Positions 16,338-25,365 of a stretch of DNA of 64,000 nucleotides are shown piece by piece. Every line of letters starts with the position of its first letter. Position 1 is the stretch's first letter. The translations under genes and the position numbers were made by a program. The notes beneath the pieces were generated by a model. That model did not search any database and was not told where the DNA came from. It saw nothing but the letters and a program-made list of their open reading frames with translations. Source of the DNA: Stackebrandtia albiflava (lineage in GTDB: Bacteria > Actinomycetota > Actinomycetes > Mycobacteriales > Micromonosporaceae); NCBI RefSeq assembly GCF_007994225.1, contig NZ_VLLL01000009.1:147136-211135 (forward strand), given 5' to 3'.

Positions 16338-18136
16338 CAGCAGTCGTCCTCGTCGAAGATGGGGCGCACGTCCCGGGCCGCCAGGATGTGGTCGTTGCTG
16401 ACACCGGCGGGCACCATCGGCCACACCATCGCGTCGGCTCCCACGATGAAGTCGATGACGACCGGGCGGTCGTCGACGGCCATCGCCTTCTCGATGGTGG
16501 CGTCGATGTCGGCCTCGGCGTCGCAGCGCAACCCGACGCAGCCCAGTGCCTCCGCCAGCTTCACGAAGTCGGGGACGCGCGGGCCGTGGGTGCCGAGGTT
16601 CGTGTTCGAGTACCGCTGCTCGTAGAACAGTGTCTGCCACTGCCGAACCATGCCGAGGTTGCCGTTGTTGATGACGGCGACCTTGATCGGGATGCCCTCC
16701 AACGCGCAGGTGGCGAGCTCCTGGTTGGTCATCTGGAAGCAGCCGTCGCCGTCGATCGCCCACACCGCGGTGTCGGGTTTGCCGAACTTGGCGCCCATGG
16801 CCGCGGGGACCGCGTACCCCATGGTGCCCAGTCCCCCGGAGTTGAGGAAGCTGTACGGCCGGTCGTACCGGATGAACTGCGAGGCCCACATCTGGTGTTG
16901 ACCGACGCCGGTCACGTAGATCGCCTCGGGTCCGACGAGGCGGCCGATGCGTTCGATCACCTGTTGCGGCGCGAGAGTCCCGTCGGCGTGCCTGTCGTAG
17001 CCGAGCGGGTAGCGGCGCCGCAGGTCGGTCAGCTCCTCCCACCACGTGTCCATGCGGGAGCGCGGCGCCTCGGGGTCGTACGCGTCGGCGAGCATCCCGA
17101 TGGCGGCCTTGGCGTCGCCGACGATGGGGACGTCGGCGTGCCGGTTCTTACCGATCTCGGCCGGGTCGATGTCGACGTGCACGACCTTCGCGTCCGGTGC
17201 GAAGCTGTCGATCTTGCCGGTGACGCGGTCGTCGAACCTGGCGCCCAGCGCCACGATCAGGTCGGAACGCTGCAGGGCGTACACCGCCGACACGGTGCCG
17301 TGCATCCCCGGCATCCCGACGTGCTGCGGGTGGCTGTCGGGGAAGGCGCCCCGTGCCATCAGGGTCGTCACGACCGGTGCCCCGCTCGCCTCGGCCAGCC
17401 GGGCGAGTTCACCGCACGCGTCGGCCTTCAGGACGCCGCCGCCCACGTACAGGACGGGTCGGCGGGCGGTGGCGAGCAGTTCGGCGGCCTGCCGGACCTG
17501 TTTGCCGTGCGGCTGCGTGGTGGGCCGGTATCCGGGCAGTTCGAGCCGGGGCGGCCAGTCGAAGTGGGTGTTGGCCTGCAGGAGGTCCTTGGGGATGTCG
17601 ACGAGGACGGGACCGGGCCGACCGGTGGCGGCGACGTGGAACGCCTCGGCCAGCACGCGGGGTATGTCGTCGACGTCGGTGACCAGGTAGCCGTGTTTGG
17701 TGACCGGCATGGTCACCCCGTGGATGTCGGCCTCCTGGAACGCGTCGGTGCCGATCATGGATGTGGCCACCTGGCCGGTGATCGCCACGATCGGGACGGA
17801 GTCCATGTAGGCGTCGGCGAGCGGGGTCACCAGGTTGGTCGCTCCCGGTCCCGAGGTGGCCATGCAGACGCCGACCCGGCCGGTGGCCTGCGCGTAGCCG
17901 GTGGCGGCGTGGCCGGCGCCCTGTTCGTGACGCACCAGGACGTGCCGGACGCGGGTGGAGTCGAACAGCGGATCGTAGGCGGGCAGGATGGCCCCGCCCG
18001 GAATGCCGAACACCACCTCGACGCCGAGCTCTTCGAGGGAACGTACGAGCGACTGCGCGCCCGTCATCGTCGGAGCGGACTGGCCCGGTCGCCTGCCGGG
18101 CGGGCGTGGTATGGCGAACTTTTCCGAGTTGTTCAT
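16337..18136 (-). CDS. ilvB: Acetolactate synthase large (catalytic) subunit
   Basis: The thiamine-diphosphate enzyme condenses two pyruvates, or pyruvate and 2-oxobutyrate, in Val/Leu/Ile synthesis. The protein has 599 residues from ATG 18136 ([20 protein letters not shown]). It shows the catalytic Glu in [15 protein letters not shown], the FAD region and the ThDP motif around [16 protein letters not shown] with [12 protein letters not shown]. In-frame codons reach 18244, inside the attenuator, so that start is rejected. The gene is first of ilvBNC and follows a leader peptide and terminator hairpin. Confidence 0.97.
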
Positions 18137-18201
18137 CCCATTAATCCGGTTCGCTGATCCTTGTGTGTCTCGACGATTCCGCCTGGTGAGCGGATTTGGG
18201 C

Positions 18202-18239
18202 AAAAAAAGTCGCCCGCGTGCAGAGACGCACGGGGCGAG
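18202..18239 (-). terminator. ilvB attenuator terminator
   Basis: On the minus strand TCGCCC...GTGC pairs with GCAC...GGGCGA (18211-18239, one small bulge) and is followed after C by seven T (18208-18202). It is a classical intrinsic terminator inside the ilvB leader, 66 nt before the ilvB start. Confidence 0.8.
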
Positions 18240-18266
18240 CGCACCGTCGTGGTGACGACGGTGCGC
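18239..18266 (-). promoter_or_regulatory. Pause/alternative hairpin of the ilvB leader
   Basis: A 12-bp perfect stem (GCGCACCGTCGT with its complement) and a 4-nt loop begin at the last base of the leader-peptide stop codon. A ribosome stalled in the leader peptide would cover or approach this arm and change which hairpins form downstream. Confidence 0.65.
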
Positions 18267-18292
18267 TAGATAAGTACTACAGCCCCGAGCAC
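18266..18292 (-). CDS. ilvB leader peptide MLGAVVLI
   Basis: On the minus strand GTG CTC GGG GCT GTA GTA CTT ATC TAG encodes M-L-G-A-V-V-L-I: five of the eight residues are branched-chain (L, V, V, L, I). GGAGGA lies 7 nt upstream. The peptide is followed at once by a pause hairpin and then by the terminator. Low charging of Val, Leu or Ile tRNA would stall ribosomes here and favour read-through into ilvBNC. It is too short for usual gene finders. Confidence 0.8.
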   Translation of the reverse strand: MLGAVVLI

Positions 18293-18343
18293 ACGGAGGT
18301 CCTCCGTGGTCGGGTCGGCGATTCGCAGCTGTGGCACGCCGCA

Positions 18344-18373
18344 AGAATGCCCCATCGTCCCGGTAATTGTCAA
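18344..18373 (-). promoter_or_regulatory. ilvB promoter
   Basis: On the minus strand TTGACA (18373-18368) and CATTCT (18349-18344) are 18 nt apart. The predicted start, near 18337, leaves about 45 nt before the leader peptide. The upstream edge abuts the 25-bp repeat array. Confidence 0.65.
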
Positions 18374-18378
18374 CCTTT

Positions 18379-18496
18379 CCCGAATATCGGGAGTGTCACG
18401 TGGTCCGAATATCGGGAGTGTCATATAGCCCGGATATCGGGAGTGTCATATGGCCCGAACATCGGGAGTGCCGCACCGCCCGGACATCGGGAGGGC
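18379..18496. repeat. Five tandem 25-bp units, each with a CCCGAATATCGGG-type palindrome
   Basis: The 13-bp core starts at 18379, 18404, 18429, 18454 and 18479, an exact 25-bp period. The cores read CCCGAATATCGGG, TCCGAATATCGGG, CCCGGATATCGGG, CCCGAACATCGGG and CCCGGACATCGGG, most followed by AGTGTCA or AGTGCC. Similarity falls with distance from the ilvB promoter. The array begins 5 nt upstream of the ilvB -35 box. Confidence 0.9.
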
Positions 18497-18604
18497 CTAC
18501 GGCCGACCGCCCGAGGACGTACGAGGGGCCGCCGCAAACGTCATACGCCCCGAGCCCGGTGCCGCCGGTCGCCGCCCCGAGGCACGCGGCGGTCGACCGG
18601 GGCG
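18497..18604. other. Region between repeat array and GGDEF-EAL gene end
   Basis: No gene is seen. A weak hairpin for the minus-strand gene is possible, with CGCCCCG near 18574 and CGGGGCG near 18597 enclosing a loop of about 17 nt. Confidence 0.3.
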
Positions 18605-21292
18605 TCACGACTCGATCGCCAAGGGCGAACTGCGGTACAGGGCGGCCTCCTCGGCGAGCAGCCGGTCGATGTCCTCCACCGGCATCGGCCGGGCCAGCAG
18701 ATAGCCCTGCACCATGCCGCAGCCGGCCTGCTCCACCACGTCGAGCTGGAGTTCGGTCTCCACGCCCTCGGCGATGACCGACAGACCGAGCCGGTCGCCG
18801 AGCCTGACCACCACGTCGGCCAGCGGTGCCGCGCCGCGGTCCCCGCCGGCGACCAGGTCCCGGTCGATCTTGAGGATGTCCACCGGCAGCCGGTGCAGTT
18901 GCCCGAGCGACGAGTACCCGGCGCCGAAGTCGTCGAGCGCGATGCGGACCCCGGTGCCGCGCAACGCGGCCAGTTGCGCGACCAGGACGTCGATGTCACG
19001 GGCGACGTCGTGCTCGGTGACCTCCACGACCAACCGCGACGGCATGACTCCCCGCCCCAGTAGTGCCTGCGCCAGCTCGGTGGCGAACTGCGGGGAGTGC
19101 AGTTGCCGGGGTGACAGGTTCATCGAGATCCACGTGGGATGCCCCGCCGTCCGCCACACCGCCAGCCGCTCGGCGACCTGCTGCAGCGTCCAGTTCGTGA
19201 GCATGGTGCTGAGCCCCGCCTCCTCGACGATCGGGATGAACTCCCCGGGCGACACCGCGCCCAGCACGGGATGGTTCCAGCGCATGAGGGCCTCGGCGCC
19301 GACGATCCGCCGGTTCGGCAGCGAGATCACCGGCTGGTACACCAGGGACAGTTCGTCCCGCTCGATCGCGCCGTGCAACGCCTGTTCCAGGATGTTGGCG
19401 CGGCGCACCCGTTGCTCGAACTCCGCGTCGTACACCTCGATCCGGTTCTTGCCGCTCTGCTTGGCGGCCCGCAGCGCCAGGTCCGCGTTGCGCAGCAACG
19501 CCTCCACGTCGTCGGCCGTCGCGCAACCGGCGAGGCCGATACTGGTCGACAGGTACACGCCGGCGTGCCGGTCGAACTGGTACGGCTCGGCGAGCACCTC
19601 GCGCAGCCGTTCGGCGATCTGGAAGCCGTCGTCCGGGTTGCACCACAGCAGCACCGCGAACTCGTCACCGCCGAGCCTGGCGGCCACGTCGGTGGGGCGC
19701 AGGCTCGCGGTGAGCCGCCGCGCCACCTCCACCAGCACCGCGTCACCGATGTCGTGGCCCTGTGTGTCGTTGACGTTCTTGAATCCGTCCAGGTCGATGG
19801 CGAGCAGCGTGCAGGGCATCGACCCGCCCACGACGTCGGCCTCCAGAGTCCGCATCAGCGCCCGCCGGTTCGACAGCGACGTCAACGCGTCCGCGTAGGC
19901 CAGTTTGGCCAGTTCCCGTTCCAGCGACCGGCGGCGGCCGACGTCGCGGGTGTGCAGGACCAGTCCCTTGACCTGCGGGATGTCCCGCTGGTCCGCGACG
20001 GTCGACTCGGTGTCGCGCCACACGCCGTCCACGTCGCGGATCCTGGCGTCGACCAGGATGCGCCTGCCGTCGCACGGTTCCGCCAGCAGCTCGGCGAGCC
20101 GGCGGTCCACTTCGGGGGCGTCGTCGGGATGCACCAGCCGGGTGAAACTCGAACCGACGACGTCGGCGGCGTCGGGTCCCAGCCGCCACGCCGGGGAGGC
20201 GGCCTGCCACCGGACCCGGCACCGTTCGTCCAACACGGTGATGACGTCGCTGGAACCGGCCACGATGGACCGCAGGTAACGTTCCCGGTCGGCGGCCTCC
20301 TCCGCGTAGCGGCGCACGTCCATTCTGGCCAACAGCTGCCGGGCGGACATGATGGCCACCAACGTCAACGCCAGCAGGAGTAGGTCTACCGGTAGCGGCC
20401 CGACCGCGAAGCCGTACACCAGTGCCGTCAACGCCGCCATCCCGGCGGGTACGAGCGAGACCGCCGCGTCGACCCGAGGTAGCGGGGTCGCGACCGGCGA
20501 ACCGGGGTACTGCCGGGCGAGCCACGCCGCGCCGGCGGCCAGGCCGCAGCCGGCGCACCCGAGGACGACCATCACCCGGCACACCCACAGCGACGCCGGA
20601 GCCGTGTTGGTGACGAGGATGCCCACGTGCGCGGTCCCCACGAGGGCCAGACCGGCGACCAGCAGCAGTTGACGCCGCCGGTGGCTGTCGGCCCGGATCG
20701 CGGCCACCAGCCCGATTCCGATCATGACGGCGGCGGTGGCGGTGGTGGCCGCCGCCAGCGCGTAACGGGCCAGCAGGGCGGGGCCGTCGGGGCCCGGCCC
20801 GAACACGACCCAGCCGGCGAACAGCAGGCACATTCCGATGAAGACGCCGTCCAGCGTCCAGCGGGAGCGGGTCGCCTGGCCGGAGTCCTGCGGCATGCGG
20901 GTCAGCGCCTCGGTGAACAGCAGCATCATCGCCATGCCGCCCACCGCGATGAGCGTCGTCCCGGTGAAGATCACCGACAGGCCCATGCCGACGGCGGCGA
21001 CCTCCAGACCGACGGCGAGCCGGCGGTAGGGCACCCGTTGCCGACGCGGCCGGATCGGGTCGCTGATGCGCCACACCGCGGCGCCCGCGGCGGCGGCGGA
21101 CACGGCCAGCATCACCGTCCACAGTCCGGGCCTGGCCTGGACACCGCCGATGGTGCGTACCAACGCGGTCGTGGCGGCGATCAGCAGGACCAGTCCCACG
21201 ACCGTCGCGGTCAGTAAAAGGTTCGGCCGCCGCAGGCGGGCGATGCCAAGGGGGTACACACATCTAGAGTGCCATCCCGCCATACTCGGCAT
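18605..21292 (-). CDS. Membrane PAS-GGDEF-EAL protein (cyclic di-GMP turnover)
   Basis: The protein has up to 895 residues. About nine hydrophobic segments (residues 25-330) are followed by a PAS-like domain (RYLRSIVAGSSDVITVLDER), a GGDEF domain with intact RLGGDEFAVLL and an EAL domain with AEALMRW, MNLSPRQL and the DDFGAGYSSLGQL loop. Both catalytic motifs look usable, so it may make or degrade c-di-GMP; one half is often regulatory. The start is uncertain: ATG 21292 or 21283, or GTG 21259 (VYPLGIARLRR), which begins nearest the first helix. It follows ilvD by 13 nt or more, on the same strand. Confidence 0.93.
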   Translation of the reverse strand: MPSMAGWHSRCVYPLGIARLRRPNLLLTATVVGLVLLIAATTALVRTIGGVQARPGLWTVMLAVSAAAAGAAVWRISDPIRPRRQRVPYRRLAVGLEVAAVGMGLSVIFTGTTLIAVGGMAMMLLFTEALTRMPQDSGQATRSRWTLDGVFIGMCLLFAGWVVFGPGPDGPALLARYALAAATTATAAVMIGIGLVAAIRADSHRRRQLLLVAGLALVGTAHVGILVTNTAPASLWVCRVMVVLGCAGCGLAAGAAWLARQYPGSPVATPLPRVDAAVSLVPAGMAALTALVYGFAVGPLPVDLLLLALTLVAIMSARQLLARMDVRRYAEEAADRERYLRSIVAGSSDVITVLDERCRVRWQAASPAWRLGPDAADVVGSSFTRLVHPDDAPEVDRRLAELLAEPCDGRRILVDARIRDVDGVWRDTESTVADQRDIPQVKGLVLHTRDVGRRRSLERELAKLAYADALTSLSNRRALMRTLEADVVGGSMPCTLLAIDLDGFKNVNDTQGHDIGDAVLVEVARRLTASLRPTDVAARLGGDEFAVLLWCNPDDGFQIAERLREVLAEPYQFDRHAGVYLSTSIGLAGCATADDVEALLRNADLALRAAKQSGKNRIEVYDAEFEQRVRRANILEQALHGAIERDELSLVYQPVISLPNRRIVGAEALMRWNHPVLGAVSPGEFIPIVEEAGLSTMLTNWTLQQVAERLAVWRTAGHPTWISMNLSPRQLHSPQFATELAQALLGRGVMPSRLVVEVTEHDVARDIDVLVAQLAALRGTGVRIALDDFGAGYSSLGQLHRLPVDILKIDRDLVAGGDRGAAPLADVVVRLGDRLGLSVIAEGVETELQLDVVEQAGCGMVQGYLLARPMPVEDIDRLLAEEAALYRSSPLAIES

Positions 21293-21305
21293 CTACCGAC
21301 GCCGA

Positions 21306-23150
21306 TCAGGGGATCCTGCGATAGGCGCCGTCGCTGGCGGCCGTGGTCATGGCCGCGTACGCGCGCAGGGCGGTGCTGACGGTCCGGTCGCGGTCGACCG
21401 GGGTGTACGGCCGGTCGCGCTTCTCCTCCTCGATCCGGCGGGCATCGAGTTCGTCGTCGGACACGCACAGCCGGATGGTCCGGGCGGGGATGTCGAGTTC
21501 GATCCGGTCGCCGTCGGCGACGAGGGCGATGACACCGCCACCGGCGGCCTCGGGTGAGATGTGGCCGATCGACAGTCCGGAGGTTCCGCCGGAGAACCGC
21601 CCGTCGGTGATCAGCGCGCAGGCGCGGCCGAGCTTCCGTCCCTTGAGGAAGGACGTGGGGTGCAGCATCTCCTGCATCCCCGGTCCGCCCTTGGGGCCCT
21701 CGTAGCGGATCACCACGACGTCTCCGGCGGTCACCGTGCCGTCCAGGATGCCGGCGACCGCCGACTCCTGGGACTCGAACACCCTGGCGGGACCGGCGAA
21801 CACCAGGTTCTCCTCGGGGACGCCCGCCGTCTTCACGACACATCCGTCCGGGGCGAGGTTGCCCGACAGCACCGCCAGGCCGCCGTCCGCGGAGTAGGCG
21901 TGGTCCGCCGCGCGGATGCAACCGGATTCGGCGTCGGTGTCCAGACTCGACCAGCGGTTGTCGGTCGAGAACGGTTGCGTGGTGCGGACTCCGCCCGGGG
22001 CGGCGTGGAAGAGCTCCAGCGCGGCCTGCGAGGCGCCGCCGGAACGGATGTCCCACTCCGTCAGCCACTCGTCCAGCGAGGCGGAGTGGATCGAGCCGAC
22101 GTCGGAATGGAGCAGGCCGGCGCGGTGCAGTTCGCCCATGATCGCCGGGATGCCGCCGGCGCGGTGGACGTCCTCCATGTAGTAGTCCGGCGAGTTGGGC
22201 GCGATCTTGGCCAGGCACGGGACCCGCCGGGAGATCGCGTCGATGTCCTCGACCGAGAAGTCGACGCCGCCCTCGCGGGCGGCGGCCAGCAGGTGCAGCA
22301 CGGTGTTCGTCGAGCCGCCCATGGCGACGTCGAGGCTCATGGCGTTGTCGAAGGCGTGCCGGTCGGCGATCCTGCGCGGCAGGACGGACTCGTCGTCGCC
22401 GTCGTAGTAGCGCCGTGCCAGGTCGACGACGACCTCGCCGGCGCGCCTGAACAGGTCGCGGCGGGCCGAGTGGGTCGCCAGGACCGAGCCGTTGCCGGGC
22501 AGTGCGAGCCCGATCGCCTCGGTGAGGCAGTTCATGCTGTTGGCGGTGAACATCCCGGAGCAGGAGCCGCAGGTCGGGCAGGCGGATCGTTCGACGCTCG
22601 CCAGCTCGTCGTCGGAGACGCCCTCGTCGGCGGAGGCGACCATGGCGTCGATGAGGTCGAGCCTGCGGGTGACGACACCGTCGACGGAGACGGTGCGGCC
22701 CGCCTCCATGGGGCCTCCCGACACGAACACGGTGGGGATGTTCAGCCGCATGGCGGCCAGCAACATGCCGGGCGTGATCTTGTCGCAGTTCGAGATGCAC
22801 ACGAGTGCGTCCGCGCAGTGCGCGTTCACCATGTACTCCACCGAGTCGGCGATGATCTCCCGGCTGGGGAGCGAGTAGAGCATCCCGGCGTGGCCCATGG
22901 CGATGCCGTCGTCGACCGCGATGGTGTGGAACTCCTTGGAGACGCCACCGGCCTCACTGATCGACTCGGCGACGATCTCGCCGAGGTCCTTCAGGTGTAC
23001 GTGGCCGGGGACGAACTGGGTGTAGCTGTTGGCTATCGCGACGATCGGCTTGCCGAAGTCGTCGTCGGTCATGCCCGTGGCACGCCACAGTGCCCGGGCT
23101 CCGGCCATCGTCCGTCCGTGCGTCGAGGTACGCGATCGCAGTGCTGGCAT
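21306..23150 (-). CDS. ilvD: Dihydroxy-acid dehydratase
   Basis: IlvD dehydrates 2,3-dihydroxy acids to the 2-oxo acids of Val and Ile using an Fe-S cluster. The protein has 614 residues from ATG 23150, whose start [20 protein letters not shown] is the family N-terminus. Cluster ligands lie in NCDKITPGM and [20 protein letters not shown]. There is no stop codon between the upstream permease and this gene: the frame is continuous through [13 protein letters not shown] promoter in the permease tail (23174-23202) would give ilvD its own transcript with a leader of about 17 nt. Confidence 0.96.
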   Translation of the reverse strand: MPALRSRTSTHGRTMAGARALWRATGMTDDDFGKPIVAIANSYTQFVPGHVHLKDLGEIVAESISEAGGVSKEFHTIAVDDGIAMGHAGMLYSLPSREIIADSVEYMVNAHCADALVCISNCDKITPGMLLAAMRLNIPTVFVSGGPMEAGRTVSVDGVVTRRLDLIDAMVASADEGVSDDELASVERSACPTCGSCSGMFTANSMNCLTEAIGLALPGNGSVLATHSARRDLFRRAGEVVVDLARRYYDGDDESVLPRRIADRHAFDNAMSLDVAMGGSTNTVLHLLAAAREGGVDFSVEDIDAISRRVPCLAKIAPNSPDYYMEDVHRAGGIPAIMGELHRAGLLHSDVGSIHSASLDEWLTEWDIRSGGASQAALELFHAAPGGVRTTQPFSTDNRWSSLDTDAESGCIRAADHAYSADGGLAVLSGNLAPDGCVVKTAGVPEENLVFAGPARVFESQESAVAGILDGTVTAGDVVVIRYEGPKGGPGMQEMLHPTSFLKGRKLGRACALITDGRFSGGTSGLSIGHISPEAAGGGVIALVADGDRIELDIPARTIRLCVSDDELDARRIEEEKRDRPYTPVDRDRTVSTALRAYAAMTTAASDGAYRRIP

Positions 23151-24653
23151 ACGCTCAGTCTGCCACTGTCCGCATAATGAGACACTCCGCCCAAGCTTTG
23201 AATGCCGGTAACCGTACGCCAGGTAGATCAGCACGCCCAGCGCCATCCACGCCAGGAACCGCAGCCACGTCAACACCGTCAGGTTGACCATGAGCCACAC
23301 ACACGCCACGATCGCCAGGATCGGCACGAACGGCACACCCGGCGCCCGGAAGCCGCGCGGCAGGTCGGGCCGGGTACGCCGCAACACCAGCACACCGCCG
23401 GACACCAGCACGAAGGCGAACAGCGTGCCGACGTTCACCATCTCCTCCAGCCGCGCCGCCGGGAACACACCGGCCAACAGCGCGACGAACACCCCGACCC
23501 CGATCGTCGCCCGCACCGGCGTGCCGTGACGGCCGGTCTTCGACCACGACGCCGGAAGCAACCGGTCGCGGGACATCGCGAACAGCACCCGGGTCTGGCC
23601 GAGCATCATCACCATGACCACCGTCGTCAACCCGGCGAGCGCGCCGAAGGCGATGACCGCCGCCGCCCAGTCGACCCCGAGGGCCGAGAACGCCGTCGCC
23701 AGGGTCGCCCGCGTGCCGTCCGGCTGCGTCTTCAACTCCTCGTAACCGGCCATCCCCGTGATGACCAGCGACGTCGCCAGGTACAGGACGGTCACGATGA
23801 CGAGGGAACCGAGGATGCCGCGCGGCAGGTCGCGCTGCGGCCGCCGGGTCTCCTCGGCGGTGGTCGCGACCACGTCGAAACCGATGAACGCGAAGAACAC
23901 GATCGACGCGCCGGCCAGCACCCCGTACCACCCGTACTGGGTGCCCACGTCACCCAGTACGTACGCCAACAGTGACGACTCGACGTTGGCGCGTTCCTCC
24001 GGTGCCGGAGTCGACGGCGGGACGAACGGCGTGTAGTTGGCGGCGTTGATGTACGCCGCGCCGACCACCACGACCAGCAGCACCACGGCGACCTTGATCG
24101 CCGTGATGACCATGCTGACGTGGGCCGACAGCTTGGTCCCGGTCGCCAGCAGCACCGTCAGCGCCGCCACGATCAGGATCGATCCCCAGTCGAGTGCCAC
24201 GCCACCGACATCCACAGTGGTGTGGATGTCTGCGCCCAGGTGCCCGACCGCCTGCTGCAGGTACGTCGACCACCCCTTGGCCACCACGGCGGCGGCCAGC
24301 GAGAACTCCAGTACCAGGTCCCAGCCGAGGATCCAGGCGAGGAACTCCCCGAAGGACGCGTACGCGAAGGTGTAGGCGCTGCCGGCCACCGGCACCGTCG
24401 AGGCGAACTCGGCGTAGCACAACGCGGCCAGGCCGCAGGCGATCGCCGCGATGACGAACGACAACGTCACCGCCGGGCCCGACAGGTCTCCGGCGGTACT
24501 GGCCGCCAAGGTGAAGATGCCGGCACCGACGACGACCGCGACACCGAACACCGTCAGGTCCCACGCGGTCAGGTCCCGCCGTAGTCGCCTGCCCGGTTCG
24601 TCGGTGTCCGCGATCGACTGTTCGATCGACTTGGTCCGCCACAATCTCGACAT
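23151..24653 (-). CDS. APC-family amino acid permease, reads in frame into ilvD
   Basis: The 501 codons start at ATG 24653 ([20 protein letters not shown]). Twelve or more hydrophobic segments and the opening [20 protein letters not shown], then [16 protein letters not shown], match the cationic amino acid transporter (CAT/YfnA) branch of the APC superfamily. The family usually ends near YGYRHSKLG; here 14 more codons ([13 protein letters not shown]) lead straight into ilvD with no stop. The product is therefore either a 1115-residue fusion, a permease whose stop was lost, or an assembly error. The substrate is probably an amino acid imported with protons. Confidence 0.85.
23174..23202 (-). 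promoter_or_regulatory. Candidate ilvD promoter inside the permease tail
   Basis: On the minus strand TTCAAA (23202-23197) and CATTAT (23179-23174) are 17 nt apart. The expected start lies about 17 nt before the ilvD ATG. This would allow ilvD to be made alone despite the open frame from the permease. Confidence 0.5.
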
Positions 24654-24711
24654 GCCGCCCCGCTTCCCCGTTCTCCACTGAAGCGAAACACGGCGCGGGC
24701 GGCTCGGCGGG

Positions 24712-25296
24712 TTAGGCGCCCTCTCGGCGTGTCGGGTCCGCCGCGCGGATGTCGTCCTCGGAGAGCACCACCGCGTCGTCGTCGAACACCACGGCACCCA
24801 GATCGGGCACCGCGGCCGCCGCCGGGTCGGTCATGCTGAGTTTGCGGACCTGCACTCCGAGGATCTGGTCGACGGGACACGGTCCGTGCTGTTTGGAGTC
24901 CTCACTGTGCGGGTGGTCGCCGATGACGACGACGTGCCCGGACGGCACCACGCCCTCGCGTTTCATCACCTCGGGGTAGGGCTGCCCGGACACCGCCACC
25001 ACCCGCTTGATGTACCAGGAGGTGGCGTCGAGGTCCCGGCCGGCCGGTGCCAGCCGCCGCCACCCCTCACCGGAGCGGGGCCGGGCGAGGACCACGATCC
25101 TGCCCGGCCGGATGCCCCGGATCCCGCGGCGCACCAGCACCTTGTCGCCGGGATACAACGCGGGGCTCATGCTCATGCCCTCCACGGTGATCGCGACGTA
25201 CTGGCGGCGCACGTAGGCCGCGACGCCCGCGGCGACCGCCACGGCCGCCCCGGTGGCGAGAAGTCCGACACGGCGAGCGGTTCGGGGGTGGGTCAT
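24712..25296 (-). CDS. S26 signal-peptidase-like protease, predicted leader peptidase of the Cys-rich peptide system
   Basis: The protein has 194 residues. One N-terminal hydrophobic segment (residues 11-29) is followed by the type I signal peptidase boxes: [13 protein letters not shown] with Ser42 as nucleophile, [12 protein letters not shown] with Lys97 as general base, and [17 protein letters not shown]. The C-terminal 55 residues are an acidic tail. It is shorter than housekeeping LepB and closer in size to peptidases dedicated to one cluster. It follows the ABC exporter by 69 nt. Type I peptidases prefer A-x-A before the cut, and both peptides here have an Ala-rich junction. Confidence 0.85.
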   Translation of the reverse strand: MTHPRTARRVGLLATGAAVAVAAGVAAYVRRQYVAITVEGMSMSPALYPGDKVLVRRGIRGIRPGRIVVLARPRSGEGWRRLAPAGRDLDATSWYIKRVVAVSGQPYPEVMKREGVVPSGHVVVIGDHPHSEDSKQHGPCPVDQILGVQVRKLSMTDPAAAAVPDLGAVVFDDDAVVLSEDDIRAADPTRREGA

Positions 25297-25365
25297 GCGC
25301 GGAATCCTATCCGGTCGGGGTGGGCGGCGCCTGGGTGTGGCGGGGACCGGCGGCGGCCCCCGCCG

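Noticed and set aside
18137..18244. Extended N-terminus of IlvB from ATG 18244
   Set aside because: It would translate the attenuator terminator; the leader peptide and hairpins explain this stretch better.
18379..18496. CRISPR-like array
   Set aside because: The units are contiguous 25-bp tandem repeats with drift and no unique spacers, and there are no cas genes.
24712..25296. Housekeeping signal peptidase LepB
   Set aside because: It is short, has a single membrane segment and sits in the peptide cluster. A housekeeping role cannot be fully excluded but is less likely.
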